NCBI RefSeq assembly: GCF_026151205.1
Contig: NC_087082.1
Span: forward strand, 5,215,908 to 5,279,907
Source: Bolinopsis microptera
Taxonomy: Eukaryota > Ctenophora > Tentaculata > Lobata > Bolinopsidae
Length of the DNA: 64,000 nucleotides
Direction of reading: 5' to 3'
A program made the position numbers and the translations under genes. Below are positions 10,601 to 25,600 of this stretch, piece by piece. Below the pieces are notes generated by a model that searched no databases, had not been told where the DNA came from, and saw only the letters and a list, made by a program, of their open reading frames with translations. Within the stretch, counting starts at the first letter, position 1. Every line of letters begins with the position of its first letter.

Positions 10601-13600
10601 GTTGTGGAATGTATTGCGCGTTCTCTCCTCCTTTAACTGGTAACAGTTCCTCGTATATCTCTTTTATCTGATTGCAGAATTCCTTAAACTCTGGTATTGC
10701 TAGGTTACAGCTAAGGGCGTTGTTAAGTAGCCCAGGACAGCTTCTGCTAGCTCTCTCGAACTCCTTCACTGTCGCTTGTTTCTTTATCTCACTGTCTTCA
10801 GAGTTACCTGAGTGGCCCGGTTCCCCTGGTAACACACTCAACCTCCTGATAAATTTCTCAAATCTCAGATCTGTAGTGGGCCGGAGTCCGTTCCTCTTCA
10901 GGTGGGAGAGAACTTCTTTAACCTGCACAAACTCCTGCTTGTCATCTGTAAAGAGGTTGGTGAAGGTGGGATGCACTTCTTTACAGTCGTCAAAACAGAT
11001 TTTCTCGCAGGTGGGATACGCGTCCTTGTCTGTCCTGTCAAACGAGATCTTATCCTGCGCGTGGTTTGCTTTTTCAGCAGCTTCAGAGTTGGGCTTCACA
11101 GGAGGTGGTACTACCTTTTTACTGCCATCTTCCTTGCTCATGTTTGATGTATTTGATGAAGGCGCACTAGCTGGGGTGTGAGGGTTAGAACTGGTTTTAT
11201 AAGGTACGGTATTATGCAACCTGTAACCGGGCAACCTGTAACTGAGCAACCTGTTACCGGGCAATCTGTATGTAACCGGGCAACCTGTAACCGGGCAACC
11301 TGTAACCGGGCAACCTGTAACTGGACAACCTGTAACCGGGCAACCTGTAATCGGGCAACATGTAACTGAACAACCTGTAACCGGGCAACATGTAATCGGG
11401 CAACTGTATGTGTGAATGTTGTACAAAAGAAAGCCAGCAGCACGGTCAGAAAAGATATCTACAAAACAGTTGGAAATATCTTTACACAAAGCAACAGAAA
11501 GAATGCAGTGATTGGCACGATACACCCAGTTACGAATTCAATGTGTTTCTTTGTTATCATTCAATGGATCCCAACACAACATAATCGGGTATACCTATCG
11601 GCGCTTTTGTGAACGGCCCAAAATGTGGGTCATCGGGTATAAATATTAGTCCTTGAGATAAGCAATTAAAATGTTTTTGAAAATGTAAGCTTTATTAAGC
11701 AACATTTTGAAGGAACTATGAAATGCGCTTCGAATTAACAACGAACATAGTTTTAACGATTGAGAGTGTGTTCTAATAAAATTGAAGACTGGCTCATAAA
11801 AATCTAATACAGGATCAAATCGGATGTTGTATTATTCCACAATTACGTTTATTATTATTCTTTTACAACTGAATTTGTTTCTCTTTGTCTTGCTAACTGT
11901 GACATAGTGACATAGGTCTTTAGGTAGATGAACCATCCATTTTTATCAGAAATTAGGATTGGAAACAATGAACAGCCCAAATTAAAAACTGAAGCATTAC
12001 TAATTTGAAAATTCTACACACAATACACAATTTACAGCACATTTGGTTGGGAGAAGTTGTAAAAAGCCCATACTACATGCATGTACATTGTACAAGCACT
12101 ATGTACATTGTACAAGCACTATGTACATTGTACAAGCACTATGTACATTGTACAAGCACTATGTACATTGTGCAAGCACTATGTACATTGTACAAGCACT
12201 ATGTACATTGTACAAGCACTATGTACATTGTACAAGCACTATGTACATTGTACAAGCACTATGTACATTGTACAAGCACTATGTACATTGTACAAGCACT
12301 ATGTATAACAAAATGTATAATTCTAAAATTATCCCTATAGAGGTTTTACCAACTAGATGGGCAGGATGACCGGGACTAGTTGAGCTGGCGAAGAGCATAA
12401 TTGAGGCAAAGTATTTCAACATTTTATCTTTTCAACATTGAGTTCTAATACATCGTGTGTCTAGGCTAAGCATCTTATTAATATGTTATTATCTAACTAT
12501 AATATGTACATTTAATCGTGAATAAAGTGACTTGATTTCAATCTGTTTCGATCCAAGATTTACCCTCTTTTGTTCTTTATTAATTATCAATAGGATTAAT
12601 AGTGTTTTTGATGTTACGTCATAAAAAACCATGTCGATCTTACTTCACTGAACACAGCAGTACCAAGCACACAAATCTGATAAAACGAATAACGGCCGAT
12701 GGTGCGATAAAGTGCGGTATTAGGTCAATAGTGTGATTATGCCCCCACCGCACTTATGCATTGGTAAGAACGAAAAACTGTCAAAAGATGTGGCGGGAGA
12801 TGTAAATGCTCAAATAAAGGTGTGCTTTGCAAAATTGATTGTTGTAACTTTAACTTATTCATCAAATAAATAATAATGTTTCTATTCATCATGATCTCAT
12901 GAATGAAGTTCCAAAGTTTCCATTCAGGATTTGACGAATTTAAGTAAATTCACTGTTAATGTGAGTATTCTTTCGTATTCGCGGCAAAGATAAATTGCTT
13001 ACAACTGCGATGGTTAAAACCATGCTTTAATGAGAAACCGAGATAACAATAATAATATAATAATTAATAAGTATATCAATTGCTACTCGCGAGAACTTAA
13101 AAATCTGACCTAATAACTCAACAAACTGAAGCTGAAGACTTTGAAACCGTGCTTGAATGTGATGATTCTGAATATTTTAATGCCCAAGATGAGCGCTTAG
13201 CTCCCATCAGAAGTGGAGATATGTGGGTTAAGATATCGCAAAAGCGCCAAAATTGCGCTAAACTGCCCATATTGAGAAAGTCTACCGAAGCTTGATTTGT
13301 TTCTAGTGGGTCCCTTTAAACCCACCGTACGAGTGAACTGATCACCGTTCTCGTTGCAAGCTTTTGTGCAAATCAACCCTTTTTTCTAATTTGGACGGTC
13401 CTAATTTTAAAAAATTCAAAAATTCAAACAAATTTACATCAAATTTTTCATTTCAGCACTTTTAGATAATTTTAAGCCATAGGATATAAAACTTTAATGG
13501 AAGGGCGATGAGCTGCAACATTTGGATTTAACTCTTTTTGTCAAAAATGTTTAAAAACTTATAATAAGTAAAAGTAAAGCGGGTTACAGTTAAATAACGA

Positions 13601-16600
13601 TTAAAATAAATTAGAAATACTAAAATCAACGACAATATCAGTGTACGAGTAGTTAACTCAGATTGGAAATAAACGCATTGAATACGGCCCATAATTCTAT
13701 TCAAACGTGTGCACTATCCGGCTCACTGGGTACTGTCCTGCTCTCATACTCTCAAACACATATAAGCTAAGAAAGTGCACCCTGGTCAATTGTGACGTCA
13801 CGTGAGGGCCAGATTAGTCGCATTACATTGAGAAACATAGCCGATATGTGGATGTGAGCGCAAGAAAAACAATGCAAATATATATTGTTAACAACACAAC
13901 TTGCTAATAACCTCTGTAGAACTGGAGTATTTCAATATTGACAACCACGTGATACCCATACAAGGAGATATTACTGGGATCGCAAGCCATGTTTGAAATT
14001 AGAGACAAAATTGCGGTGATTAACAGTTTTTACGATGTTTCAATATTACATACTGAGAAATGTGGTAATTTTCACGTTCGCATTAATTGGATTTTACGCA
14101 ATGGTCATGTGATATCAAGATTACAAAATCGATTTTATTTTTTGCGAGAATTTCAGTTTTTAGCATCGATTTGCTTGATCAAGAGGCTTGCATATAATGA
14201 ACATATTGACACGGGTGCAGAGTTGAGTCTGTACGGAACCTAGTAGTTTCAGATCCTTGTTTAACTTGCCGTACAGCAAGGTCATGTTTGAGAAGAGCTC
14301 GTTAGAACTGCTTCCTTTCCCTTCAGTATCCCACAGTCTCTCGAGTTTCGTAACTGCCAGAGAACTCTCTTAAACAATTACTAGACTCGGTGATTATAAA
14401 TCAAGAGGCTTGCATATAATGAACATATTGACACGGGTGCAGAGTTGAGTCTGTACGGAACCTGGTAGTTTCAGATCCTTCTTTAACTTGCCGTACAGCA
14501 AGGTCATCCACTACTTTAGCCCGGCGAGGCACATAACTCCCTCTACAACTCCAAATCAAATGTTTCATATATACTAGCCAAGTTGACAAGATATATCCTT
14601 GTGTTTGAGAAGAGCTCGTTAGAACTGCTTCCTTTCCCTTCAGTATCCCACAGTCTCTCGAGTTTCGTAACTGCCAGAGAACTCTCTTAAACAATTACTA
14701 GACTCGGTGATTATAAATCAAGAGGCTTGCATATAATGAACATATTGACACGGGTGCAGAGTTGAGTCTGTACGGAACCTAGTAGTTTCAGATCCTTGTT
14801 TAACTTGCCGTACAGCAAGGTTATCCACTACTTTAGCCCGGCGAGGCACATAACTCCCTCTACAACTCCAAATCAAATGTTTCATATATACTAGCAGTTC
14901 TAAACGAGGCAGTATTAGCACTGTCAGTAGTGTAATGACTGCTAGTACCTTTTGATTTTATACATTTCTAAAATTTCAATTTATGGTTCCGATTTCTGCA
15001 AGTGCACGAAATCTCCTCTGTCTGTGGGCGACACAAAAATTCATCGGCAAGAGGTGTTAAAAGACTACACGAGGTTGGAAGAATGGTTTAAAACGAAAGA
15101 GAAGTGACAAAAAACTCGGGAATAGTAGTCAGAAATTTGTCGTCCTAGTGGAACAGCATTGTGGAACGCGACGGAATAATAACAGTAAAATGTCAAGTTT
15201 GTGCACGGTCCGTTAAAGTTGATAATTACACAACTAATAATAATAATTATATAACTAATAATGATCATTAAATAATCACAATAGAACTAACCAGTCTGGT
15301 TTCCTCAGTTCCGGTTCTGTTTCCGCTTTCAATCTCCTCCTGGTCATCTTCATGGGACACTTCTCTGAGGGGCAATCTTTTGTTGCAGTTAGTTTATATG
15401 TTGGACATGCAGAATTAGGGGCAACATCTTGTTGCAGTTAGTTTATATGTTGGACATGCAGAATTAGGGGCAATCTTTTGTTGCAGTTAGTTTATATGTT
15501 GGACATGCAGAATTAGGGGCAACATCTTGTTGCAGTTAGTTTATATGTTGGACATGCAGAATTAGGGGCAATCTTTTGTTGCAGTTAGTTTATATGTTGG
15601 ACATGCAGAATTAGGGGCAATCTTTTGTTGCAGTTAGTTTATATGTTGGACATGCAGAATTAGGGGCAATCTTTTGTTGTAGTTAGTTTATATGTTGGAC
15701 ATGCAGAATTAGGGGCAACATCTTGTTGCAGTTAGTTTATATGTTGGACATGCAGAATTAGGGGCAATCTTTTGTTGCAGTTAGTTTATATGTTGGACAT
15801 GCAGAATTAGGGGCAATCTTTTGTTGCAGTTAGTTTATATGTTGGACATGCAGAATTAGGGGCAATCTTTTGTTGCAGTTAGTTTATATGTTGGACATGC
15901 AGAATTAGGGGCAATCTTTTGTTGCAGTTAGTTTATATGTTGGACATGCAGAATTAGGGGCAACATCTTGTTGCAGTTAGTTTATATGTTGGACATGCAG
16001 AATTAGGGGCAACATCTTGTCGATGTTATTTGTTAACCTTATTAAGTAGCAACTAGCAAGGGATGATATCCGACTGTTATGTGCCACCAGTCGGCAAAGA
16101 AATTTTTACAAAATATCACATGTTTAAGTTTCCAAATATACAACAAATTGAACGGTGTTCAGAAAACTTACTTGGTATCAGGAGACAAAGTCTTGAAACG
16201 AATGGGGCTGATTTTCCCAATTACACCAACTTCGGGGATAGAGTGAAACCCGTTCCTGAAATGAGAAATAAATGACTGATAACAAATTCACTCATCTGTA
16301 GAAGCCAGAAGGATACAGAAGGGCAATACCATCGGTGGAAGCCTATAACTTTATGGTCGTCCTGCTGCCTGTATGCGCTCATCTATATAGCATTAATCAT
16401 TATACATGTTATAGCTGCAATGATGCAGCTCAGTGCAGCGCGCGCTACACAATGAACCACGCGCGCGTGATCTGACATGATATTAATTGCGTTTTCAGCG
16501 CGTACGTAACCACACAAAATGACATCGCGTCTTACTGCAGCACGATTCCAAAACTTTCTAATTTTAGCTTTACGTAACTGATTTTGCAGCTCTTGCATAC

Positions 16601-19600
16601 ATCTAGGGCGCAGCAACAAATCTAGATTTTAGTACGATTCAGGAGTTATTACTTAGCAATCAGTTCTCTTATGATTTCGGGACCAACTGATATTTTACCA
16701 AATAATTCAAAGTAAATCAATAGAACACATTATTCTTACTTTATCTCTCGCTCTATTTTCTCAATATCTAGATGTTGAGGAGTGAATGCCGAGCAAGGTT
16801 TGTTGTCGACTGAAAAGTGTTGTTGACGACCAGCACTCTCTTCCACATCTCTGTAGTTCACATCATCAGCGTGTAGCAACATGTTCACACACATTATCCG
16901 CAAATCTGGTATCTGAAGTTTCATTTTCATAAAATAAGAACATCGAGTCGCAAAATCCTCCCATAAAAATGCATATTCACCAGAAACTTCAAAATAAAAG
17001 TCGAAAAACTTTAAATATGAGGTGAGAATAGGTCACCTCGTGTAAGATATTAAGTTTGAGAAGGTAGGCAGCGTCAGGTCTCTTACTGCCATCATATTCC
17101 ATACATAGGTTTATCAAGTCTTGCTGGTGTGGCTCAAGACTAGCTATGGCTTGCTTTACATCGTCTAGTGTGGTTACTGGCGACTCTTGGGTTATCTTGT
17201 GCTCACCTGGCGGGGAATGTGCTGATTAGTTAATTAACTGATGAATTCATTTACCAAGCGGTGCGATCAGGAGATTTTGACTATAGAAATATAGAAGTAA
17301 TGATGATGAAGAATGTTACAAGGGTAAATTCAGTAAATTTAGTGTATAGTACTGCACCTATACATGCTCCTGTACAACTATATAGAAGTCTCGTTAGAAG
17401 TATAAATCAGAGTGTATACAAGCCCCTAGCAAGGTAACAGTAGCTACAGGCTAGCTACATACTTGTTAGTAAGGTAGCGCAATGTTAATCAGATCGCTAG
17501 TTCTTCATTTTGGGTAGGCTAAAGACTTGCTAGTATAATAATATGGTAAGTATATTGTACACGGGATTGTAGTGATAAGACTTAGTCAAGTTGGGGGAGA
17601 GAGAGAGAGAGAGGGGGGGGGGGGGGGTTAATGTATGGAGGCTAATGACACGAATGAAGATTGACACACTGAGCAGGAGATAGGATCCTACTACCTTAAC
17701 AACACATATGTAGAGGTAACTATGGGAGATTTAAAAGTATATAGTGATTTATGTGTTATGGGTAGATCTGAAAACTAATTATAAAACATTTGACTACTGT
17801 TTTCTTGTCATGTAAATAATATCTCTGACTAGAAGATAATCTACTCACTGAGATCGCAGAGAATCTCCAAACACAAAATACCAAATGCGTAGATATCAAC
17901 CGAGTGAGGTCTTTGTATCTTGGTAGCTTGGGTAACATCAGCTGAAACAACACCGTCATTAACCAATTAATTAAATAATTAATTAATTTCCGAATTAATT
18001 AACTAATTTGTTGCTTTATTATTTGATTAATCACATATTTAACCATCTTACCAGCTTATCCATTGTTTTAAATTTATTAAGAGATCCACTAGTGCGGAGT
18101 TGGAAGTAAAATCACAATCTTAAGTACACAAATGTTTGGTAGCAAGTGACAGTGCACAATTGCTTGGTAGCAAGTGACAGTGCACAAATGTTTGGTAGCA
18201 AGTGACAGTGCACAATTGCTTGGTAGCAAGTGACATTGATTCTAAAGCCGAGTATAACCCTTATGGGTATCTGTTAAAGTAGGAAAGTTTAAATAGCACA
18301 GCTTAATTACATTGATGCACCACATTGACATGCTAATCACAGATCATTAAGTTTTAGTATAAGTATGCTATTAGTCTGTCACAATAGGAGGAGATCATCC
18401 ATTCTGTTTAAGAGGTGCCAAAAAATCAGTCCCAAATATATATTACGGTTTATTACTGTTATATTACTGTTATATTACTGTTATATTTCTGTTATATTAC
18501 TGTTATATATGTTTTATTACTGTTATATTACGGTTATATTACTGTATATTACTGTTATATTACTGTTATATTACTGTTATATTACTGTTATATTACTTTA
18601 ATATTTACTGTTATGATTACTGTTATTTGAATGTTATATTATAGTTATAGTACAGTTTATTACTGTCTATTACTGCTTATTTTTTTTTTTTTATTTTATT
18701 TTACTGTTTTATTATGTTATATTACTGTTATTATTACTGTTTCATTACTGTAATATTACTGTGTATTATTAATGTTATATGATGTATATTACAGTTATAT
18801 TATGTTACATTACTGTTATATTACTGGTTACATTACTGTTTATTACTGTTATTATTACTGTGATTTATCTGTTATATTACAGTTATATTACTGTTATATT
18901 ACTGTTATATAATGTTCTATTACTGTTTAATATGTTATATTATGTTTTTTATGTTATATTACTGTTATATTTTATTTTTTTAATTTGTTATTTTTTTATA
19001 ATTACTGTTATATTACTGTTATATTACTGTTATATTACTGTTATTATTACTGTTATTTACTGTTTGATTATGTTATATTACTGTTATATGACTGTTATAT
19101 TACTGTTATATTACTGTTATATTACTGTTATATTACTGTATATTACTGTTCTATTACTGTTATATTACTGTTATATTACTGTTATATTCTGTTATATTAC
19201 TGTTATATTACTGTTATATTTCTGTTATATATGTTATATTACTGTTATATTACAGGTTATATTTACTGTTATATATACGTGATATTATGTAATATTCTGT
19301 TACATACTGTAATATTACTGTTTATATTACTGTTTATTACTGTTATATATTAATGTTTTATTACAGTTTTATTACTGTTACCCTTACTGATATATTATGT
19401 TACATTACTGTTATATTACTGTTTTATTATGTTATAATACAGTTTATTACTGTTCCCTTTATGTTATATTACTGTTTAGTACTGTTTTATTACTGTTATT
19501 TACTGTTATTAATACTGTTATATTACTGATACTATTTACATGTTATTTTACTGTTATAGTACTGTTATATTTACTTGTTATTATGTTACATAACTGTTAT

Positions 19601-22600
19601 ATTACTGTTATATTACTGTCTATATTACTGTTATATTACTTTATATACTGTTATATTACTGTTATAGTAATGTTATATTACTGTGTTACATTACTGTCAT
19701 TATTATGTTAGATTACTGGTATATTTACTGTTACATTACTGTTATTATTAATGTTTATATTGACTGTTATTTATTATGTATTTTTTCTAGTTTATACTGT
19801 TATATTACTGTCTATATTACTGTTATATTACAGTTATATTACTGTTATATTACTGTTATATTTACTGTTATATTACTGTTATATACTGTTATATTACTGT
19901 TATATTACTGTTATATTACTGTTATATTACTGTTATATTACTGTTATATTACTGTTATATTACTGTTATATTACTGTTATATTACTGTTATATTACTGTT
20001 ATATTACTGTTATATTACTGTTATATTACTGTTATATTATGTTATATTACTGTTATATTACTGTTATATTACAGTTATATTACTGTTATAATTATGTTTA
20101 TATTTACTGTTCTATTACTGTTATATTACTGTTATATTCTGTATATTACTGTTATATTACTGTTATATTACTGTTATATTACTGTTATATTACTGTTATA
20201 TTACTGTTATATTACTGTTATATTACTGTTATATTACTGTTATATTACTGTTATATTACTGTTATATTACTGTTATATTACTGTTATATTATCTGTTATA
20301 TTACTGTTATATTACTGTTATATTATGTTATATTACTGTTATATTACTGTTATATTACTGTTATATTACTGTTATATTACTGTTATATTACTGTTATATT
20401 ACTGTTATATTACTGTTATATTACTGTTATATTACTGTTATATTACTGTTATATTACTGTTATATTACTGTTATATTACTGTTATATTACTGTTATATTA
20501 CTGTTATATTACTGTTATATTACTGTCTGTTATATTACTGTTATATTACTGTTATATTACTGTTATATTACTGTTATATTACTGTTATATTACTGTTATA
20601 TTACTGTTATATTACTGTTATATTACTGTTATATTACTGTTATATTACTGTTATATTACTGTTATATTACTGTTATATTACTGTTATATTACTGTTATAT
20701 TACTGTTATATTACTGTTATATTACTGTTATATTACTGTTAATTCTGTTATATTACTGTTATATTACTGTTATATTACTGTTATATTACTGTTATATTAC
20801 TGTTATATTACTGTTATATTACTGTTATATTACTGTTATATTACTGTTATATTACTGTTATATTACTGTTATATTACTGTTATATTACTGTTATATTACA
20901 TTACTGTTATATTACTGTTATATTACTGTTATAATACTGTTACTATTACTGTTATATTACTGTTATATTACTGTTATATTACTGTTATATTACTGTTATA
21001 TTACTGTTATATTACTGTTATATTACTGTTATATTACTGTTATATTACTGTTATATTACTGTTATATTACTGTTATATTACTGTTATATTACTGTTATAT
21101 TACTGTTATATTACTGTTATATTACTGTTATATTACTGTAATATACTGTTATATTACTGTTTATATTACTGTTATATTACTGTTATATTACTGTTATATT
21201 ACTGTTTTATTACTGTTATATTACTGTATAATTACTGTTCTATTACTGTTATATTATGTTATATTACTGTTATATTACTGTTATATTAAGTTGTTATATT
21301 ACTGTTATATTACTGTTAATTATACTGTTATATTACTGTTATATTACTGTTATATACTGTTAATATTACTGTTTATTACTGTTATATTACTGTTATATTA
21401 CTGTTATATTACTGTTATATTACTGTTATATTACGTGTTATATTACTGTTATATTACTGTTATATTACTGTTATATTACTGTATATTACTGTTATATTAC
21501 TGTTATATTACAGTTATATTACTGTTATATTAAGTGTATATTACTGTTATATTACTGTTAAATTACTGTTATATTACTGTTATATTACTGTTATATTACT
21601 GTTATATTACTGTTACATTACTGTTATATTACTGTTATATTACTGTATATTATGTTATATACTGTTATATTACTGTTATATTACTGTTATATTACTGTTT
21701 TATTACTGTATATTACTGTTATATTACTGTTATATTACTGTTCTATTACTGTTATATTACTGTTATATTACTGTTATATTACTGTTATATTACTGTTATA
21801 TTAAGTGTTATATTACTGTTATATTACTGTTATATTACTGTTATATTACTGTTATATTACTGTTATATTACTGTATCATTACTGTTATATTACTGTTATT
21901 ATTACTGTTATATTACTGTTATATTACTGTTATATTACTGTTTATTACGGTTATATTACTGTTATATTACTGTTTATTACAGTTATATTACTGTTACATT
22001 ACTGTTATATTACTGTTATATTACTGTTATATTACTGTTATATTACTGTTATATTACTGTTATATTACGGTTATATTACTGTTCTATCTACTGTTACATT
22101 ACTGTTATCATTACTGTTATATTACTGTTATATTACTGTTAAATTACTGTTACATTACTGTTATATTCTCGTTAATTACGGTTCTATTACTGTTATATTA
22201 AGTGTTATATTACTGTTATATTACTGTTATATTACTGTTATATTACTGTTATATACTGTTATATTACTGTTATATTACTGTTATATTATGTTATATTACT
22301 GTTATATTACTGTTATATTACTGCTATATTACTGTTATATTACTGTTATATTACTGTTATATTACTGTTATATACTGTTATATTACTGTTATATTACTGT
22401 TATATTACTGTTATTATTACTGTTATATTACTGTTATATTACTGTTTATATATGTTATATTACTGTTATATTAATGTTATTATTACTGTTATTTTACTGT
22501 TAATTACTGTTATATTACTGTTATATTACTTGTTACATTACCTGTTACATTACTGATACATTACTGTTATATTACTGTTATATTAAGTTGTTATATTACT

Positions 22601-25600
22601 TGTATTTTACTGTTATATTACTGCTTATATTTACTGTTATATTACTGTTATATTACTGTGATATTTAAGTTGTTATATTACTGTTATATAAAGTTGTTAT
22701 ATTACTGTTGATTATGTTATATTAGGTTTATATTCACTGTTATTATTACTGTTACATTACTGTTATATTACTGTCTATATTAAGTTGTTTATATGTTATA
22801 TTACTGTTATATTACGGCTTATAATTACTGATTATATTATTTTTATATTACTGTTATATTAACTGTATATTTACTGTTATATTACTGTTATATTCTGGTA
22901 TAATTACTGTTAATAAGTTGTTAATTTACTGTTAACATAACTGTTAATTACTGTTACATTACTGTATTATATTACTGTATATTACTGTGATATATCGTTA
23001 TAGTTACTTTTATATTACTGTTTATATTTCTGTTATATTATGTTACTGTTATGTTATATTAAGATGTCTTATATGAATGTTATATTACTGTTCGTATTAC
23101 TGTTATATTTCTGTTTCATTACTGTTACATTACTGTTATATTAATTCCTAGTCTCTTAAGAGTTAGAGATTTTTGCTTAAACAAGCGGTCGTGAATTTTA
23201 GTATGTAATTAAATATAAATTCGGTGTTTGACACTGCATAAATACACACTTACAACAACACACTGACTTCACGTATGTACTCGGGATAGTATAGTTATTG
23301 GTAACTAACTAACCATATTAACAAAGCATTTAATCTGTATAGATGATAAACAAGAGTGCACACTACACAGTAACCTCACACACACACTGCAGTCTTTCTA
23401 TAACACTAATACACGGAGTATTATCTAGGAAACTGGTGATCAAGATATATAGTTACAATATTGTTATAATGTTCATATCAAGTCTTAAAACAGCTATCAC
23501 ACATGATACTCACAGCTATCACAACTGTTTCCACACATCTATTACACCAATATCATGTTCACACACAGCTATCACACTTGTTCACAACAGCTATTACACA
23601 TGTTACACACAGCTATCAACATGTTCACACACAGCTATTTACACATTGTTCACAACTGGCTATCAGCACCACTTGTTACTACTTATTTGTATCTGTTAAT
23701 CTCTCTCTCTCTCACACTGTAATATTTATGTTACTTACTTACTGTTCTTACTGTACTATTTAGTTAGATAAGTAACCTGTGATGGAACGAGTTGTTCACC
23801 ACAAGACACAATACAACAGGTTGGTTATGTGCAGAAATTAATGTGCAATCTTAGGGGGCGCTAAATTGTCGTTTTAATGTGGGACAATTTCGAATATAGA
23901 CTTATCTTACGGTACTAGCAAAACTGCGCGTTTTGCTCTAGAAACACATTTTTTTAAGAGCTTATTACCGGCGTATCCTTTAAAATCATCTATTTTTTAT
24001 ATCTTTAGGGAGGGGCACGACAAGGGGAGGGGGCTGCCAACAGGAGGGCGCCTTTTTTGGTGGGGGCGCCAACAGGCAAACGTTACGCCACTGTGCTTGG
24101 ACAAGGACTTATTTAAAGTTCTAATAAAGTAATCTAATCTTAGCCCCCGACTGCTAAGTAGTGCGAGTACCTACGCTATTAGAAGTGGGTAAATTATTAG
24201 GCAATGCTGGCACTTTGCCAGTCAACTTAGTGCGTTTAAAGCTTTAAAAAGAAGCTAAGATAGCTTACAGTTTTTATCTTTTTATTTATTAATTAATTGA
24301 ATAAGGTTAAGTTAAGGTATTTATACCTTTTTATTTTATATAGCACTTTTTTAAATGTTTTTATATTATTGTGCATTATAGGTATAATGTTTCTTATGTT
24401 TATTTCTATAAAATTGGCAGATATGATGTTTATGATCTGAAATATCAAGCTAGCTTAGAAAGTGAGTTACGTTGCCAACCAGTTTTATTTATTAAGATTT
24501 ATTATTATATATATCATATTTATATATTATTCTTAGCCAACCATGGGCGTTTGAGGAAGTGGTTTCCCTTTGAATCAATCAAACTAGTTGGAATTGTTGT
24601 GTAATAACGAGATCTTAACCGGCAAGTTTCCATAACTATTTTTTTGTGATGTCAGCCGTAATAACCGCTTTTCTTTACGATAAAAGCGCTGTGGGTTTAT
24701 TGATTTTTTTTTTTAATAAAACCACGTTATTGGGCGATTATTAAGCGATTATAAACGGTCGTTAAGAAACGGTTAAACGATGATAATACGCTTTTTCCGA
24801 TACATAGTTTTGCAAACGCGATTATTAGCGCTTTAAATAGCGATAATTAAAAATCGCGCGTAAATAAAATTATTAGTGATAAAAAAACCGATTTTATTTT
24901 GGGTTGTCGATTATTGATCGCTCCGTAAGAGCTTTTCAAAAATACGCTTATAAACCGTTTTTTGGACGTATTTAAAACGCTTATTTATCGAATATAAGCG
25001 CATTATATTCACAGGGAAAGTTCCCCAAAATAACAAGCGCTACTAATCGTAAAAAAAACGCTTTTTTATTTTAAGTTAATAAGCGGTTTAAATCGATATA
25101 AAGACTGAGTATAAGCGACAAAGCGATTTTTTGAAAATCTGCATAAAAGCGATATTTTCACTATGATCAGCGTTATAACGCTTTTCTTGAAATATTCTTT
25201 GAAAGCGGTTTATAAGGCTTATTTATTTTTTTATCTATAAGCGATTATAAACGATTATTAAGCGCTCTTTTTACGTATTTGAAACGAGAAAAAAATTTCA
25301 GTTACGAGATATTATAAGCGATTAAAGTGATTATAAAGTATCGAAAAGTTTATTGTTTCCAATTGTCGTTTATAAGGGATTATAAAGATGAAAAGCGCTT
25401 TTTGACGCATTTTAAAAACTATGATCAAAATATGTTTTGATTTGCTGTATTTGGGGTATACAAGCGTTTATCTAAAGCGGGGTTATAAGCGATTTATAAC
25501 GTTATGAGCGCTTAAATCTTTACGTAATTTGGAACAGAGGGACACATGAACAACAAAAAATTACGCGATAGCCGGAGGTCCCAGGTAAGTCTCCGTCTCC

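Noticed and set aside
11142-11525. Extension of the glutaminase reading frame through the 15-bp repeat as a cysteine/proline-rich N-terminus, or an arginine-rich frame as a transit peptide
   Set aside because: The unit length is divisible by three and stop-free in several frames, so openness is uninformative. The upstream frame has no ATG start.
14220-14395. Minus-strand TLLYGKLNKDLKLLG resembling the NRBP C-terminal LTLLLKLEDKLNR block
   Set aside because: Exons at 6511-6597 and 6032-6169 give a much better, phase-consistent NRBP C-terminus. The 14-kb copies lack matching splice sites and other copies have stops just upstream.
18440-23145. Very long open reading frames (up to over 500 codons) in two or three plus-strand frames
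   Set aside because: They arise because the 11-bp unit lacks stop codons on the plus strand. The products are the same Leu-Tyr-Ile-Val repeat in shifted registers, with no start context or domain.
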